Source: Paraspadella gotoi (Eukaryota > Chaetognatha). Taken from it: a stretch of 64,000 nt of DNA. The DNA lies in NCBI GenBank assembly GCA_051294375.1, contig CM119270.1, forward strand, positions 9,673,530 through 9,737,529. Reading direction: 5' to 3'. The position numbers were made by a program, and so were the translations under genes. Within the stretch, counting starts at the first letter, position 1, and every line of letters starts with the position of its first letter. Below are positions 48,294-60,795 of the stretch, in pieces. The notes under the pieces were generated by a model that saw only the letters and a list, made by a program, of their open reading frames with translations, was not told the DNA's origin and searched no databases.

Positions 48294-48398
48294 CTTATTC
48301 TTGTTTAATTCAAGTATAATATCCGACTCAACAAGATTCTCCTTTAGAATTGAAACCAACTCAATTTTAGTTGACTGAATAGCATCGCAGAGGAATCC
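48294..48398 (-). CDS. Possible coding exon, unidentified
   Basis: 105 nt open frame bounded by an acceptor-like CAG (weak pyrimidine tract) and a strong donor AAG|GTAAGG, phase 0 at both ends. It would encode STKIELVSILKENLVESDI and ILELNKNK. I do not recognise it and it does not look like a dynein segment. It could be chance. Confidence 0.25.
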
Positions 48399-49639
48399 CT
48401 GTCTACTTACTTAAATGATAGATTAACACACCCGTGGGATCTTTACCCTCCAAATAAAAAAATAAAATTAAAAGTACAATTTACAAGTTAATAGATGGCA
48501 TCGTTAATATTTACGTATCTTTTCACTCTCATATTTTTTATACGTTTATATAAGTTTCCTAGTCATGTCAACTCGTTTTGAACGCCGCATTTTATTTTTT
48601 TTTTAATCGTTTTTCCTTTCTATCCGAGTTGAAACGTTCAGTAATCTAGAACTCCATTCGGTCTATTAAGTCTCGGGCGACTAAAAGTCAATTAAAGTCA
48701 AGATTAAACCTCAGCCAGTTTCCGAGTTAAAGACTCTCTTCACATTCGGAAAAGAACATTACATTAGGGTTTTTGTTAGGGTAACGTGAAGGAAAGGATG
48801 AACCCAGAGATGTTTCTCAACTTCACCGTTGATCGTTGATTCAAAGATGTGATACCTTGTCGCCCCGAATCTGCCGACGTTCATCTATCTCGTGGATTAT
48901 TGACTTATGACTTTGCTTGTTCTCGTGTTACCTCTCTCTCTCTCTTACTCTCTCTCGAAAATCTCATTGATCATTAATAATACTCCTGTTCTACCTATTG
49001 TAAAGAATACATTTTTTTCTCCTAAAATTTAGTCTATTTTTTTGTGTTGCCAAGATTGTTCAATATTCACATATCTAGATGATAGGTAACTGTTCAGTGT
49101 TCACCACCATTTTGCCGCCTCCCTCGTTGATCTGACTGAGCAGAGAGACGGAGAAAATTTAAGCTATTCTGTGTCTACCAAGCTCCGTCTTTTAGTCTTC
49201 TCCATTCCTCTTTCTTTCCATCCTACTCCATCCTTTTCATTCTATTATTTCCGACCACGCCTCCCACAACGGGCCCGACCCCGTATTTACGCCCACGCCT
49301 CCCACAACGGGCCCGACCCCGTATTTTCCTCGCCTCCATCGAAAGAGGGCGAAAGGAAAAAAAAGAGCATCGACGAGGGAATGGAAATTTGTACTGTGAA
49401 AGGCGAGTGGGCCTCATTGAAAAAAAATCAAAGAGTAGAACTGGAATAAAAAATTGTAAAAAAATACGGAAACGCTAGAAAAAAAATATTTTCCTCTTGG
49501 CCTGATCTAATATATATAATGTATATCTTGTTAATGTAAAATTAACCCCTCACACCATCGAGAAATGGAGTATTTTTCGACGTAAAAAAGAAGTAAAGAC
49601 GACAAAAGAAAAGAAGCAGAAGATTTTAGAAATTAATTT
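48399..49639. other. Noncoding; short 34 bp direct duplication
   Basis: CACGCCTCCCACAACGGGCC followed by CGACCCCGTATTT occurs twice in a row at 49,257-49,325. Otherwise nothing supported. Confidence 0.45.
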
Positions 49640-49714
49640 TCATTCATAGTCCGTTTTCAATTTAGCTCCGGCGTCCTCGTAAAAGACTTCGTCGTTTGGC
49701 CGAGAGTTCTTCAT
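49640..49714 (-). CDS. Possible short terminal exon or ORF, unidentified
   Basis: ATG-started 24-codon frame ending in TGA, encoding NSRPNDEVFYEDAGAKLKTD and YE. It is preceded by a pyrimidine-rich stretch and CACAAG, so it may be a last exon. It sits ~420 bases from the start of a plus-strand candidate gene, divergently oriented. Unrecognised and speculative. Confidence 0.2.
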   Translation of the reverse strand: MKNSRPNDEVFYEDAGAKLKTDYE

Positions 49715-50131
49715 CTTGTGTTGGATGTATAATGAAAATTTTACGGCGAAAGAAAGAAAGGTAAAATGAAAAAAAAATAAAAAGAAAGAAAATCAGAAAG
49801 AAAAAATATATAATGGAAATCTAGTGAATAAAGGAAAGATTGACGAAAGGAATTTGCTATAGAATTAGAAATCTGGAAAATGGAGACGAAAAGTTTGTCG
49901 ACGAAAGAATCGGAGGTAAAATCAACTTGAAGGATGACGGATACAATGGAAGTAGAAATTGGGAAGTGAAGGAAAAAATAAAGTAAACGATTATAAAAAG
50001 TCGAAAGATAAATTATGTAAGAAATATGAAATGTAAAAAAATAAAGAATGTAAAAGAATGAGAAGTGTAGAAGAATAAACGTTAATGTACAGTTGCGGAT
50101 GACATAAATATTAAATTTACAACGTAAAATA
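49715..50131 (+). other. Possible upstream region of the plus-strand gene
   Basis: A-rich on the plus strand, with many GAAAGAAAG runs. No promoter element that I can support. Confidence 0.3.
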
Positions 50132-50182
50132 ATGGCTCGCGTCAAGTACTTCAAAAATGTACCGAATCTGGAGGAGAGCTTG
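50132..50182 (+). CDS. Unidentified gene, putative first coding exon
   Basis: ATG in good context (AATAATGG), followed by 17 codons, MARVKYFKNVPNLEESL, and a strong donor TTG|GTAAGG, phase 0. The next exon 78 bases downstream fits in phase. I do not recognise the product. If the dynein gene continues to the right, this gene lies inside one of its introns on the opposite strand. Confidence 0.5.
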
Positions 50183-50260
50183 GTAAGGTTTTCTATAACC
50201 TAAAATGAATCACATTACGGAACATTTACGGGTTTCGTTTTTGAGATTCATCTTTCACAG

Positions 50261-50346
50261 TTTGAGGATGGAGGATATGACTTTCTTACATCTCCGTATC
50301 ACTGCCCTAAAAATAAGAATCTCATCTATCCGGTCACGCTCCAATT
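50261..50346 (+). CDS. Unidentified gene, putative second coding exon
   Basis: 86 nt. Acceptor is catctttCACAG|TTT, donor CAATT|GTAAGG (phase 2). It encodes FEDGGYDFLTSPYHCPKN, then KNLIYPVTLQ. The residue composition looks like ordinary protein, and both splice sites are close to consensus. No family recognised. Confidence 0.5.
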
Positions 50347-50650
<304 letters not shown>

Positions 50651-51777
50651 ATTAAAGAGAGACAAAAGAATAAGGAGAGATGAGAGATATACAAAGATTT
50701 TCCCCCAGGAGACGCTTTACAAAATTTTTCTTAACTTTCTGTTTTATTTATATTTTCTTTCGCTTATTATTAACAAATTATTTCGTAATTTTATTCCTTT
50801 AGTTTTTTTATTTATTTACTTCCTTAATTTATCTCCTTATTCATCAGTTAGTGATCCTTCCTTTATTCACGCCGCTCATCCCGATCATCCTCTTCAATCT
50901 CCAGTTTTTCTCTTCCTTCCTTTCTCCTCCTCTTCCTCCCTTTTTCCTCCTCTTCCTCCCTCCTCTTCCTCTCAACCATCATCTCACGCTTTCCCTCGCG
51001 ATTCTTTCCTTCTTTTTTTTTCACGGACATTTCCGATTCGCAAATATTTCACAATGGAGTCGATGCTGTCACTGGAATTAAAGCAAATACGATTAAACAA
51101 ATAAATAATTCAATTGATTATAAAAAAAATTAATTGAAAAAAAATCATCGAAATAAATATTTTGCAAATTTTATTTCGTCGATGCCTTACGACTTTTTCA
51201 AGACGACCATAATTTTTCCTTAATTTTTTTCTAGCTTCAGATGGTACGACGACATTAGCCGAAAAATTAGCTATTTGTCTCTTTTAAATTTCACTTCCAA
51301 GATAACTAATTTGAAACCTTTAAATTTTAATCAGATAAGAAATTAATAATTTATAGCACAAAAAATATTTCTTCTTCAAAGTAAAGAGATGGAGATATAA
51401 TAGCAATGGAAAGGTTTCTCTGTCTTATGTCCTTGGATTCTCGGAGGTTTCTTAATGTTCAAGGTGGTAGATTTTTTCTTTGTCGTGGAAATTTCATCGG
51501 TTAGAATCTGTCTGTCTTTTGGTCTGTCTTTTGGTCTGTCTGTTGAGAAATTGTGAATCAACTGTCCTGAATATAAATTTTTTGTCCAACAGCTGTGGTA
51601 TCCTTAATTATTTTTGTAAAGTAGTACCAGTTATCAGATTAACATTTGACTAAAATGTAGTTTGATACAAAACTGAATTCGCTGAAACATCTCCATCCCA
51701 AAAAAAAACTATTTGTACATGAAATAATTTCTTGAAGACTTGAATGGAAAAATAATTTCAAGATATCGCATTCACTC
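50651..51777. other. Noncoding, pyrimidine-rich then AT-rich
   Basis: CT-rich at 50,895-51,020. A frame ending near 51,118 reads GVDAVTGIKANTIKQINNS but has no upstream acceptor AG, so I do not call it. Confidence 0.4.
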
Positions 51778-51778
51778 A

Positions 51779-51843
<65 letters not shown>
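51778..51843 (+). repeat. (CT)n microsatellite
   Basis: CT repeat with TTTC interruptions at both edges. Confidence 0.95.
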
Positions 51844-51846
<3 letters not shown>

Positions 51847-52164
51847 GCTCATTTTTTTCTCAGCCTCCTCCATGTCATTTCACGCCAAGAAAAAGCAAAA
51901 AATGAGAAATGTTTTTCTCTCACAAACGAAAAAAAAGTATCAGGTGTAAGAAAACGTTTAGCAGTTTAGCGTAGAAGGAAAGTTTTCTGGAATGGAAACG
52001 AGAATATTTATGGCTTCATGAGTTTAATCTTGAAAAATTCTGTTTTGAATAAAATACTCAGCAAGATTTCCGTTACTTCTACTGTACGTATTTTTGTTTT
52101 CTTCGACAATGTACTGAAGAGACAGTGATTATTGATATATGTTAATGACAGAATCGTTCAATAT

Positions 52165-52345
52165 AAGCAGTCCTGAGCTTCGGATCAGGCTGTAACACCA
52201 TGTTACAGGCGGGTTAAGCGCCCCGTCCCTCTTAACTGCCAGACGACACCGGGCTAGAACCCCGACCTTTGGGTTGGGAGGCGGAATGACTTGCCTCCAG
52301 CACCAATGGCCGCTGATGAAGGGTTGATGGATTTTAGTCCACCAT
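52165..52345 (-). mobile_element. tRNA-derived SINE-like sequence
   Basis: On the minus strand CGCCTCCCAACCCAAAGGTC then GGGGTTCTAGCCC resembles the anticodon arm and B box of a tRNA-derived SINE head (B box GGTTCNANYCC). The tail has two short hairpins (CCTGA/TCAGG and GTAAC/GTTAC). The A box is degenerate. A single copy is seen here, so this rests on the tRNA resemblance only. Confidence 0.5.
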
Positions 52346-52703
52346 AGTACTATGTTTTACTATTTCCATAATTTGTAAAATTCTTTACACTATTAATATC
52401 AACAGAAAATATACTTACGTCACACATGATATTCATTCCATTTTCACATAATTCTCAATTTCTTCCTTTTGATTAATTTCTAAAATCCTTAAAAACATAT
52501 CTAGTATCACTTTGTTAAGTACTTCGGAAACCTTCAATGGCGATAGTATCCATTAAGACAATCATCTCGATATCAAATCATTATTTCCGATTCAATCTAG
52601 CATCTCTTTGCAGATGCAAGATCAACACCTAATTCCCACAATCCTCACCCACAAATCTCACCCACAATCTCCAAAAACCCTTTCTTGAGACTTCCTTCCT
52701 CAG

Positions 52704-52855
52704 TTCCTGGTTTTTCCTCGACGCAGCATTTTTCACGCAGCGAGAGGAGGCAACGGGAAAAGATGCTTGGGTTTGGGAAAACGGAAAGGTTAGGGATGAT
52801 GGCAGGAGGGATTATGAGCCGGAGTCAAATGTTGTTACTCTGCCTAACTTTTTAT
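52704..52855 (+). CDS. Unidentified gene, possible terminal exon
   Basis: Behind a strong acceptor (ACTTCCTTCCTCAG), the phase needed after the 50,346 donor gives SWFFLDAAFFTQREEATGKD, then AWVWENGK and, without splicing, on to YEPESNVVTLPNFL and a TAA at 52,853-52,855. Two other frames are also open over part of this stretch, and a weak donor (AAG|GTTAGG) lies inside, so exon end and frame are uncertain. Confidence 0.3.
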
Positions 52856-52940
52856 AAAACTGGTGCCACCAATATATAAATTACCCATTCATTGAATGAA
52901 TAAGCTATCTTTTCCTCGACAGGCTGAGGTGGGTTATATG
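52856..52940 (+). repeat. Short interspersed repeat with AATAAGCTATCTT core
   Basis: AAACTGGTGCCACCAATATA ... TTGAATGAATAAGCTATCTT ... GACAGGCTGA. Related stretches lie at about 44,176-44,255 (plus), 56,180-56,262 (minus) and, more weakly, 15,806-15,866. Confidence 0.7.
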
Positions 52941-54802
52941 GTGGCTTATAGTTATATCGTTGATGGAATATGTGTTTTTACTTTCTCACGTGCCAAAGAG
53001 GGCGTTCGAGGATTCTGCAATGTTGGCAAATCCCGATAGAAAGAGAATTAGGTCAAACGATTGAGCGTCGATGAATGGGTTTTAGATGGGTAGGATTGAC
53101 ATCGACGAAGTTGAAGGTTATGAATAAGAATATTCATTCAAGAATCAACTATTGGTTTTATGAACATGAATTTTAGGAAAGCCCTTAAGTAATAAATGAG
53201 ATAAAAAAGGTCACAGTACATTCATTAATTCGTAACGTGAATGAATAAAATAAATAAACAAAGTAAATCCAACCAAATAAAGAAAAGGAGTCAATAAACG
53301 CACCGCCTCCAGTCAAAGTCCGGAAAAAGAAAAAAAAAAAATTCCGATGGATTTCGCGCCGGAAGATTCGATGGGGCGGAAAATGTCTCGGCTGCCCTTT
53401 GGGTGATGGATTCGCGAGGGGAAAATGACGTGCGACGTCGTTGGTGTGTTATAGTTGTCGTCGTTATTATGAGCACAGCTTAAAAATATATATTTCTATA
53501 TACTAGGAATCCAAAATTTACGTTTTAAAACAGATATTTTACTCTTAAACAACATTAGTTTTCAGTGCCGATAATTTTAATTACGTTGTTTTTCTGCTTA
53601 GATCTAAATTAATAAAAAATGAATATAAAGTTTCGGTCGCGATCCCTAGACCCTCTTTCTACGGGTGAACGTCTATAATTCAACGCCATCTACGTTGTAA
53701 ACACCATATTAGTGGCTTCTCCCAAAAAAATTTGGGTCAGAGTCTGAACGAGAGGGTGAAGACTCAGAGTGAGGACCATCGAAGAAATTCTTAGGTTTTA
53801 AGTTGTGCCGCGAGGACTCGCCGAGCAAGTAACTTTTCGGTCGGTCCGTCAGTCGATCGGTATGTCTCTTCGTCTGTCTGACCCACTCACGTTAAAATAC
53901 ATATAATTTGCCTATAGTTGGTTGCTCATTTGTTAGGGCAGAAAAAACCTCAAATCATTTCATATCATGTGTGAGAATTGTCGCTTATTCTCATGCTAGT
54001 GCGGACGAGCGTCTGATGTTTCGCCCGTAACGAATTGTCTCAACGTGAGTCGCCAAGGAAAAGTTGTGTAATAAATGTTGAAACGTGTTAATTCTTTTTA
54101 GAGATCCCTCGGAAACTCGTAAAAAAGGGAAAGCGCGACATTAGGCGAAATATCTTTCACATATGTCATGTTCTGTTTTACTATGTGATCAATTATAAAT
54201 ACATGTGAAAATGAAGACACTGCGGCGCAACACATTGGAATTACCGTTCTTGTTTTCTGCTGAGTCATGGGTCAAATTGAGGTCAACTTTTATGGTGGAT
54301 GGAGATGGGGTAACGAATGATTGGGAGAGGTTAAGGCGCGATTGGGAGTGAGTTATAGAAAAGATGATGGAATATGCAGCCTGAGTAGGTCGAGGACTGA
54401 GGAGGGTCAGGTGGCATCGGGGTTTAACGCCCTCTGTCGCAAATGAAGCAAACGGTCGACGACTTCGTCGTCGTCGTCGTCGTCGTCAAATGCCGACGCG
54501 GCGGTCACATCTGCCGTCATCGTCTCCAGCGTCATCGGGGCTGCCACGCCCACTGCCTCGTCTCCAATCACCGCCTCGTTCTCGGTCAACGCCGCCGTCA
54601 CCCAAGCTCGATGGAGAAAATCGTCGCTTTTATCGATTTCTCAAAGTCTTTGACAAAGACATGTTTTCTTCTTTTTTTGATTTTTTCTCTCGTTTTATTC
54701 ATAAAGGGTTTTTCGGTCTTTATTGCGATCTTTCTTTTCACCTTTATCTTAATTTGTGACGTCGTCGTCGTCATCGTCGTTGTCGTCTGCGTCAAGATTT
54801 TT
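52941..54802. other. No gene recognised; GC-rich frame at 54.4-54.6 kb
   Basis: Mostly featureless. A minus-strand frame of about 78 codons (54,407-54,642) has an Asp run from a (GAC)n repeat plus VVDRLLHLRQRALNPDAT before its stop. It has no recognisable domain and could be chance in a GC-rich patch. Confidence 0.35.
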
Positions 54803-55190
54803 CATGTCAGAATACCAAATTATGATAAATTATGTAAAAAAAAGATATCCGTCCGTCCGTCTATCCGTCCGTCCGTCCGTCCCCCTTTAACAAAAAACTC
54901 CAATTACTCGTGATTGGATGGATGGATTAGAAAAACAATTTGTGTGAGGGTAGGGAATTGTGTGATTGAGCTGGATATAAAGTTTCAATGGAATCTTACG
55001 AGTGGAAATGAGTTTAAATGGAAAAAAAAATTTCATTATTTGAACGCCAATCACTCAAGAGTGGATGGGGCAATTGACTTAAATTTTTTTAGGAAAGTGT
55101 GTGAATAGGCTGGAAATTTAGTTTCGATAGAATCGTTTGAGTGGAAATGAGTTTAAATGGAAAAAAAAACAAAAAACCTGTTTTACTAAT
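54803..55190 (-). mobile_element. Hairpin-ended repeat family 1 (HINE-like), copy E, lacking the 3' hairpin
   Basis: Contains the inner family block CCAAATTATGATAAATTATG, the (CCGT)n microsatellite (54,848-54,883) and two body subrepeats (ACTCCAATTACTCGTGATTGG and AAGTTTCAATGGAATC). The terminal GTCGGATCTGC hairpin is absent. Confidence 0.65.
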
Positions 55191-56269
55191 TGATTATGCC
55201 TCTTTTTTTTATTAAATGTAAATGCAAAATCATGGAAGGGCAGAGAGGATGTGAAAGAAACAAAAAAGTTGCCATCTCTGAAACTTATAAAATCTTAAAG
55301 TATACCTATGAGACACTTAATGTGGTAGGTCAGTAAAATTCGATAAAGGCAGGTTTTTTTTCAATTCTCATTAAAGTTTTTGAAAATTTTGAATTAGTTT
55401 AGTGAATATGCTTACAATTTTAATGTCTATACATCTATCATTATCTACATAGCATAAGCTTTAATTTGAGACCTCTCCCAACTTTCTACTATTTTTTGTT
55501 ATTGAATTATAAGTAAAAATCATTTAATTAAAAAAAAATATTAATCAATCAGTTCTTTCAAACAGATTATTTCTTAAATATAAAAGTACAAATATGTTTT
55601 AAAAATGCAGTTCTACTTTATAAAATTATTATAAAAAATAAATAATACAGATAATTAATTTTATTTTAAAAAAAATTATGTGATATTTAATTAAAACTTA
55701 ATCTCAAATAAAATAACAGATAATATGAGCTGAGCACTTTAATTCAAAATCATATCCAGCTTTTAAAAGTAATTATATGTTTTATTACTTAACAAAAAAA
55801 ATATTTTATTATAAAATTATATTATAATAATAGCTTGCTTAATATTTGATATATATTATTAATAGACAAATGTGTAAAAATATTAACAAACATAATGCTT
55901 TAACTTTTAATACTTTATTAGAGTATATTTTAATATTTTTCAAAATATTTTTTTAATTTTTAAAATTTTTTATATTAAAATTATTATTAATTAAAAAAAA
56001 TTATTTTGAAGCCTAATACGTAGAACTGAATTTTAAGAACATATTTATATCTTTATTTTTAAGAAATAATCTGTTTAAAGGTACTAATTGATTAATCTTT
56101 TTGAAAAAAAAAATCATTGTGGTATAATCCTTTCTTTTCGTTGTGTAATAATCCTAATTTAAATTAAATTATAAACCACCAAAGCCTGTCCAAAGTCAGG
56201 GGCAAGATAGCTTATTTATTAAATGAATGGATAATTTTTATATTGGTTGTACCAATTTCATATATATAT
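55191..56269. other. Very AT-rich, nothing recognised; short repeat at its end
   Basis: A+T-rich sequence without supported features. 56,180-56,262 is a minus-oriented copy of the AATAAGCTATCTT-type short repeat. Confidence 0.5.
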
Positions 56270-56580
56270 TTTTTTTATCAGCGCTGCTTCTTCAGAATTG
56301 TTTAAAAACGAGTTCAGCGGTTGGACTTCTCTTTTTCTCTTTTTTTTTCTCTTTCTCTCTCTCCTCACTCGTTTGTTTGTTTTATTTACAATGAATGATG
56401 ACTATCATCGCATCAATGAATGCTTATCATCGCATCAGTGAATGACTATCATCACATCAAGGAAAGACTATCATCTCATCAGTGAATAACTATCATCGCA
56501 TCATAGTCTCCCTCTCTTTTCCTCCCCCCCTCTCTCTTTCTCTCTCTCTCTCTCAAGTATTTTTCGTTTGATTTACGATT
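56270..56580 (-). repeat. Fragment of repeat family 2 with minisatellite
   Basis: Contains AAAAACGAGTTCAGCGG, a CT-rich run, and five units of the 22 bp minisatellite (ATGACTATCATCGCATCA) at about 56,395-56,510. No terminal hairpin. Confidence 0.6.
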
Positions 56581-56994
56581 TTATTTACTGCAATATGCAA
56601 ATTAGAATATAGTACTTACTGCAATTTAAAAATAAATTATTTTATAATAAACTTTTAAGATTTTTTTTTTATATTTCGTTTTATTTTAAATCATCATATT
56701 TTGTGATTTGTTTCGTTTCCAGTTACTTTTTTATGCAGTTAATTTTATTTAATTCGCTAAAAAGTTATTAAATCAATCGCCTCGAAATAACTTCATATTT
56801 CCTTAAACTCTTTGCGTAGGAAACCCGATTTAATTCACCTAACCATATACGGAAACCAAGAAAACCATTATTAGAATTACAAGCGAAAAAAAGGTTAAAA
56901 AAGAATAAAAAAACGGCGACTTAAAATCAGTTGGTTGAACTTGACTGAAAAACGGAAGTGGAGTCAATAGTAATTAACTCTTTTTTTTCTTTTT
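56581..56994. other. AT-rich spacer between family 2 copies
   Basis: Begins with GATTTACGATTTTATTTACTGC, ATATGCAAATTAG, related to the body of family 2 (57,290). Nothing else. Confidence 0.4.
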
Positions 56995-57894
56995 ATCGAG
57001 CCTACCGGCGAAGCCGGTTCAGGCTCGATATTGATTCGGGTCAGCTTCTTTGTGACGTCGTCGTCGTCGGCGTCGGCGTCGTCGTCGGCGTCTCGCTTTT
57101 TTGTATAAAAACTACTACGCTTTTATAGTTTTAAATAAAAATTATTATTAATTATGATAAAGTTTTACAAAAGTGTGCGATCATAGTAAGTTAAAAATTT
57201 AGATATGGCTTCTCATCTTGAAATAGCTTTGATATTTTCTTATTACATTTGGATTTAAGTATTTTTTGTTTGAATTTCCACTTCATTATGATTTACTGCA
57301 ATATGCAAATGAGATTAAGTACTCATTAAAATATTCAAATTAGTATATAGAAATGCTTTAATCTAATTTACATATTGCAGATATATATTGAGAGATTCAA
57401 TTTTTTTTTAAATTATAATAAAAATGGGAACTCAAAGGATTTTTAATGAGAAGCTATATCTTAATTTTAATACAAATAAAAATAAAATCTTTTACAAGCT
57501 ATGATTGGAAAAAATTGAAAAATTTCCAATTGTAAACAATTGTAACATATTTTTGCCTTTCTTTTATTTCTTTAAATATATATATATATATTTTTTTTTT
57601 CTTTTTCTGAAAAAACGAGTTCAGGCTCTGCAGTGATTGTACAGCGGCCTTCCAGCAGCTGTCCAGCTTTGTCTCTCTCTGTGTCTCTCTCTCTCTCTCG
57701 TCGGGAAGAAACTTTCGTGGATTCGTTCATCGGCTTTTATTCATCAGTGGTTCATTTACAACCGGACATTTCTTCTACAAACGTTTCGTGTATAAAAAAA
57801 ATTCAACTTGACCAAGATCACGCCGCCGTTGCGCAGAGTGACCTGATATTGCCGTATCGTTGGCGGGAAAACACTCTCTCTCTCTCTCTCTCTT

Positions 57895-57925
<31 letters not shown>

Positions 57926-58014
57926 CTCTCTCTCTCTCTCTCTCTCTTCTTTTTTTTACAAAAAAAATAATTTTATTAACTTTTTTTTTCACACCCCGAG
58001 TAAACGAGTTCCGG

Positions 58015-58056
<42 letters not shown>

Positions 58057-58904
58057 CCTGTTTTTTTTAGTCACTTTTTTTTTCACACCGTTACTAGGCG
58101 ACGGTAAACGAGTTCTGCCTCTGCAGCGTCTGTTCAGCTTCTTTCTCTCTCTCTCTCTCTCTCTCTCTTCTGTCTCTTTCTCTCTTTACGATCTCTTGCG
58201 TGATCCGTTCGTTTTTTGAAAAATTCTGATTATTTTTTTCCATTTAAAAACTTTTATTATTGCCATTTATTCAGCGCTTTTTTCTCAATTCAAAATCTGA
58301 GATTTTCTTGGATACATTTTGAAAAAAGTGAAAAATAACTTATAATGCCATGCAATGTCACATGTGCTTCTGCTCATGTAAAAAAAGAACAATCTAAAAT
58401 TTCATTCAAGATTAATTTTTTTTAAAATTAGGAAAGAAAAATTTTTTTGATAAGTAAAAAAAAGATTTGGAAGTCAAAAATATCATAGTCAACTATATAT
58501 TTTGTTAATAGAAATTATAATTTTTTGACCATTATTATTGAAAATAGTTTCGTTTTATCGCGACGAGTTTTCATTTCATACAATCAATATCAATCTCATT
58601 CATTTTCAATAATATGCAAAAAAATTAGGTTTTCAACCTCATTTTGAACTAGATGAACCAAAGACTTCAGTCTTATTTCAATTGAAAAAAAAAGAAAGTT
58701 AATTGATGCTTAATCACACTCTAACAAAACAATTTTATTTCTATCACGCCACTTTTTTCTTAATACAAAATCCCAAATTTATTTCCGAGATTTTTGTGTA
58801 TTTTTATTTTTTTCTTTCTAAAAACTTTTATTATTATTTTATTATTCTCTCTATATTTCTCTCTCAATCAACTCTCTGTCTCTCTCTGTCTCTCTTGCTC
58901 TCTG

Positions 58905-58935
<31 letters not shown>

Positions 58936-59225
58936 AATTAACTCATCACGTCAATGAATGACTAGCATCGCATCAATGAATGACTATCATCGAATCAATG
59001 AATGACTATCATCGCATCAATGAATGATTATCATCCGATCAATGAAGGAATATCATCGCATCAATGAATGATTATCATCGCATCAATGAATGACTATCAT
59101 TGCATCCATCATTTGGTTATCATCGCATCAATCCTTCGGTTATCATCGCATCAATATTTGGTTATCATCGCATCAATATTTGGTTATCATCAAAAGTAGG
59201 CTCGATCCCTATTGCTTTTAAGATT
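56995..59225 (-). mobile_element. Hairpin-ended repeat family 2 (HINE-like), copy 1
   Basis: About 2.2 kb, reading leftward. Its 5' end (right) has the motif ATCGAGCCT at 59,198-59,206 and then a ~22 bp minisatellite (58,943-59,195). The body has several AACGAGTTCAGGCTCT plus (CT)n modules. Next to the 3' end is a (GTC)n stretch (57,056-57,103). The 3' terminal hairpin is ATCGAGCCT + GA + ACCGGC-TTC-GCCGGT + AGGCTCGAT (56,995-57,029), flanked outside by A/G-rich sequence on that strand. The 9-base motif near the 5' end is thus identical to the base of the 3' hairpin. No coding capacity. Confidence 0.75.
58943..59195 (+). repeat. 22 bp minisatellite in family 2 copy 1
   Basis: About eleven units of TCAATGAATGACTATCATCG CA, drifting to ATTTGGTTATCATCGCATCA toward the element's 5' end. 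Confidence 0.95.
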
Positions 59226-59882
59226 TTTTAAAGAACAGAAAGATCAGGGTAGATAAAAAACCAAACATTACTCCTTGGAAGACTTCTTAACAGAACTTTA
59301 AAAAAAAATTTTTTCTATTAAATTTCTTAAATGTTATTTTCTTTAATATGTAAATCACTAAAGGTCTTTTTTTTTATTGTTCGAGTTTTTTTTCCGCGAT
59401 CAATTGAAACGATTCTCCGGTTGCGTGCGGAAAGTCAAGACTCTCACCGCCTGCTGCGCTTTCCCAGCCTCCACCCCTTCCCCTCTCCCCGCCGTTTCTT
59501 AACATTTCATTCTCTCTTCTGACTGTTCAGTGTTTTTACCTCTACATATTACATATATCCTAGATCCTACTCATCACATACTCTTACAACAATACAATTT
59601 TGGTGTTTATCCGTAATGCTGTATGCCCTTTTGAATGTACTGTTTCAACTAATTGTTGTAAACGAATAACCACATATATGAGCCCACTTATTCTTCCTTT
59701 TTATATTTTATGTCGTTTGTATCTACCAACCTCTCTTTAATAAACCATCAACAACGAATCCTCGACAGCGTAACCTCCCCTTAACATACCCACGCACTCC
59801 CCACCAAAACCATGGCTAAGAATTCAGCGGCAGCACGATTTAATTCACTCCTTTTTCTCTTTTGCCTTTTCTTCCTCTTGTT
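59226..59882. other. Spacer between family 2 copies, nothing recognised
   Basis: Noncoding with a T-rich part and a C-rich part (59,450-59,510). An open frame of 63 codons has no recognisable domain. Confidence 0.45.
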
Positions 59883-60746
59883 ATCAAGCCATGACCGGCG
59901 AAGCCGGTTCAGCGCTTGATATTAGGATTTCGGGTGAGATTCTTTTGTGACGTCGTCGTCGTCGTCGCTCGCGGCCGTCAACGTCAGCTGTTTTTAAATA
60001 AAAACTAGCTGACGCGTATTTATAGGTTGGCTGTCACTACCGTTTTTTTTAAAAAAAATAAAAATTTATATGAATATTCTAAAAAGTTTTACAAAAGTGT
60101 GCGATCATTAGTAAGTTAAAAAATATAGATATAGGCTTCTCAACTTGAAATAGTTGATATTTTCTTATTAACATTTGGATTTAAGTATTTTTTGTTTGAA
60201 TTTCCACTTCATTATGATTTACTGGCAATATGCAAATGAGAATATAGTACTGATTATAAATCCAAATTAGTATATAGAAATGCTTAAGCTAATTACATAT
60301 TGCAGTATATAATATTGAAGAAAATTAAAAAATTTTTTTTAAAATTTCTAATAAAAATGGGAACTCAAAGGATTTTTTAATGAGAACGTAATATCTTAAT
60401 TTTAATACAAATAAAAATAAAATCTTTTACAAGCTGCGATTGGAAAAAATGGAAAAGTTTCCAATTGTAAACCATTGTAACATTTTTTGCCTTTCTTATT
60501 ATTTTTTTAATTATATAGTATCTTTTTAGGCGCTGCCTTTTCTGAATCGTTTAAAAACGAGTTCAGTTTCTCTCTGTCTCTCTTGTGTGTGCGATCTCTT
60601 GGCGTGATCGTTCGTTTTTTGAAAAATTCTGATTATTTTTTTTTCTAAAAAAGACATATATATTTGATCAGGCGCGGCCTTTTCTGAATCGTTAAAAAAA
60701 ACGAAGTTCAGGCCTCTCTTCTCCTCTCACTCCTCCGTCTCCCTCC

Positions 60747-60795
<49 letters not shown>

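Noticed and set aside
51040-51118. Protein-like frame GVDAVTGIKANTIKQINNS
   Set aside because: No AG acceptor precedes it within the open stretch, so it cannot be joined to the plus-strand candidate gene.
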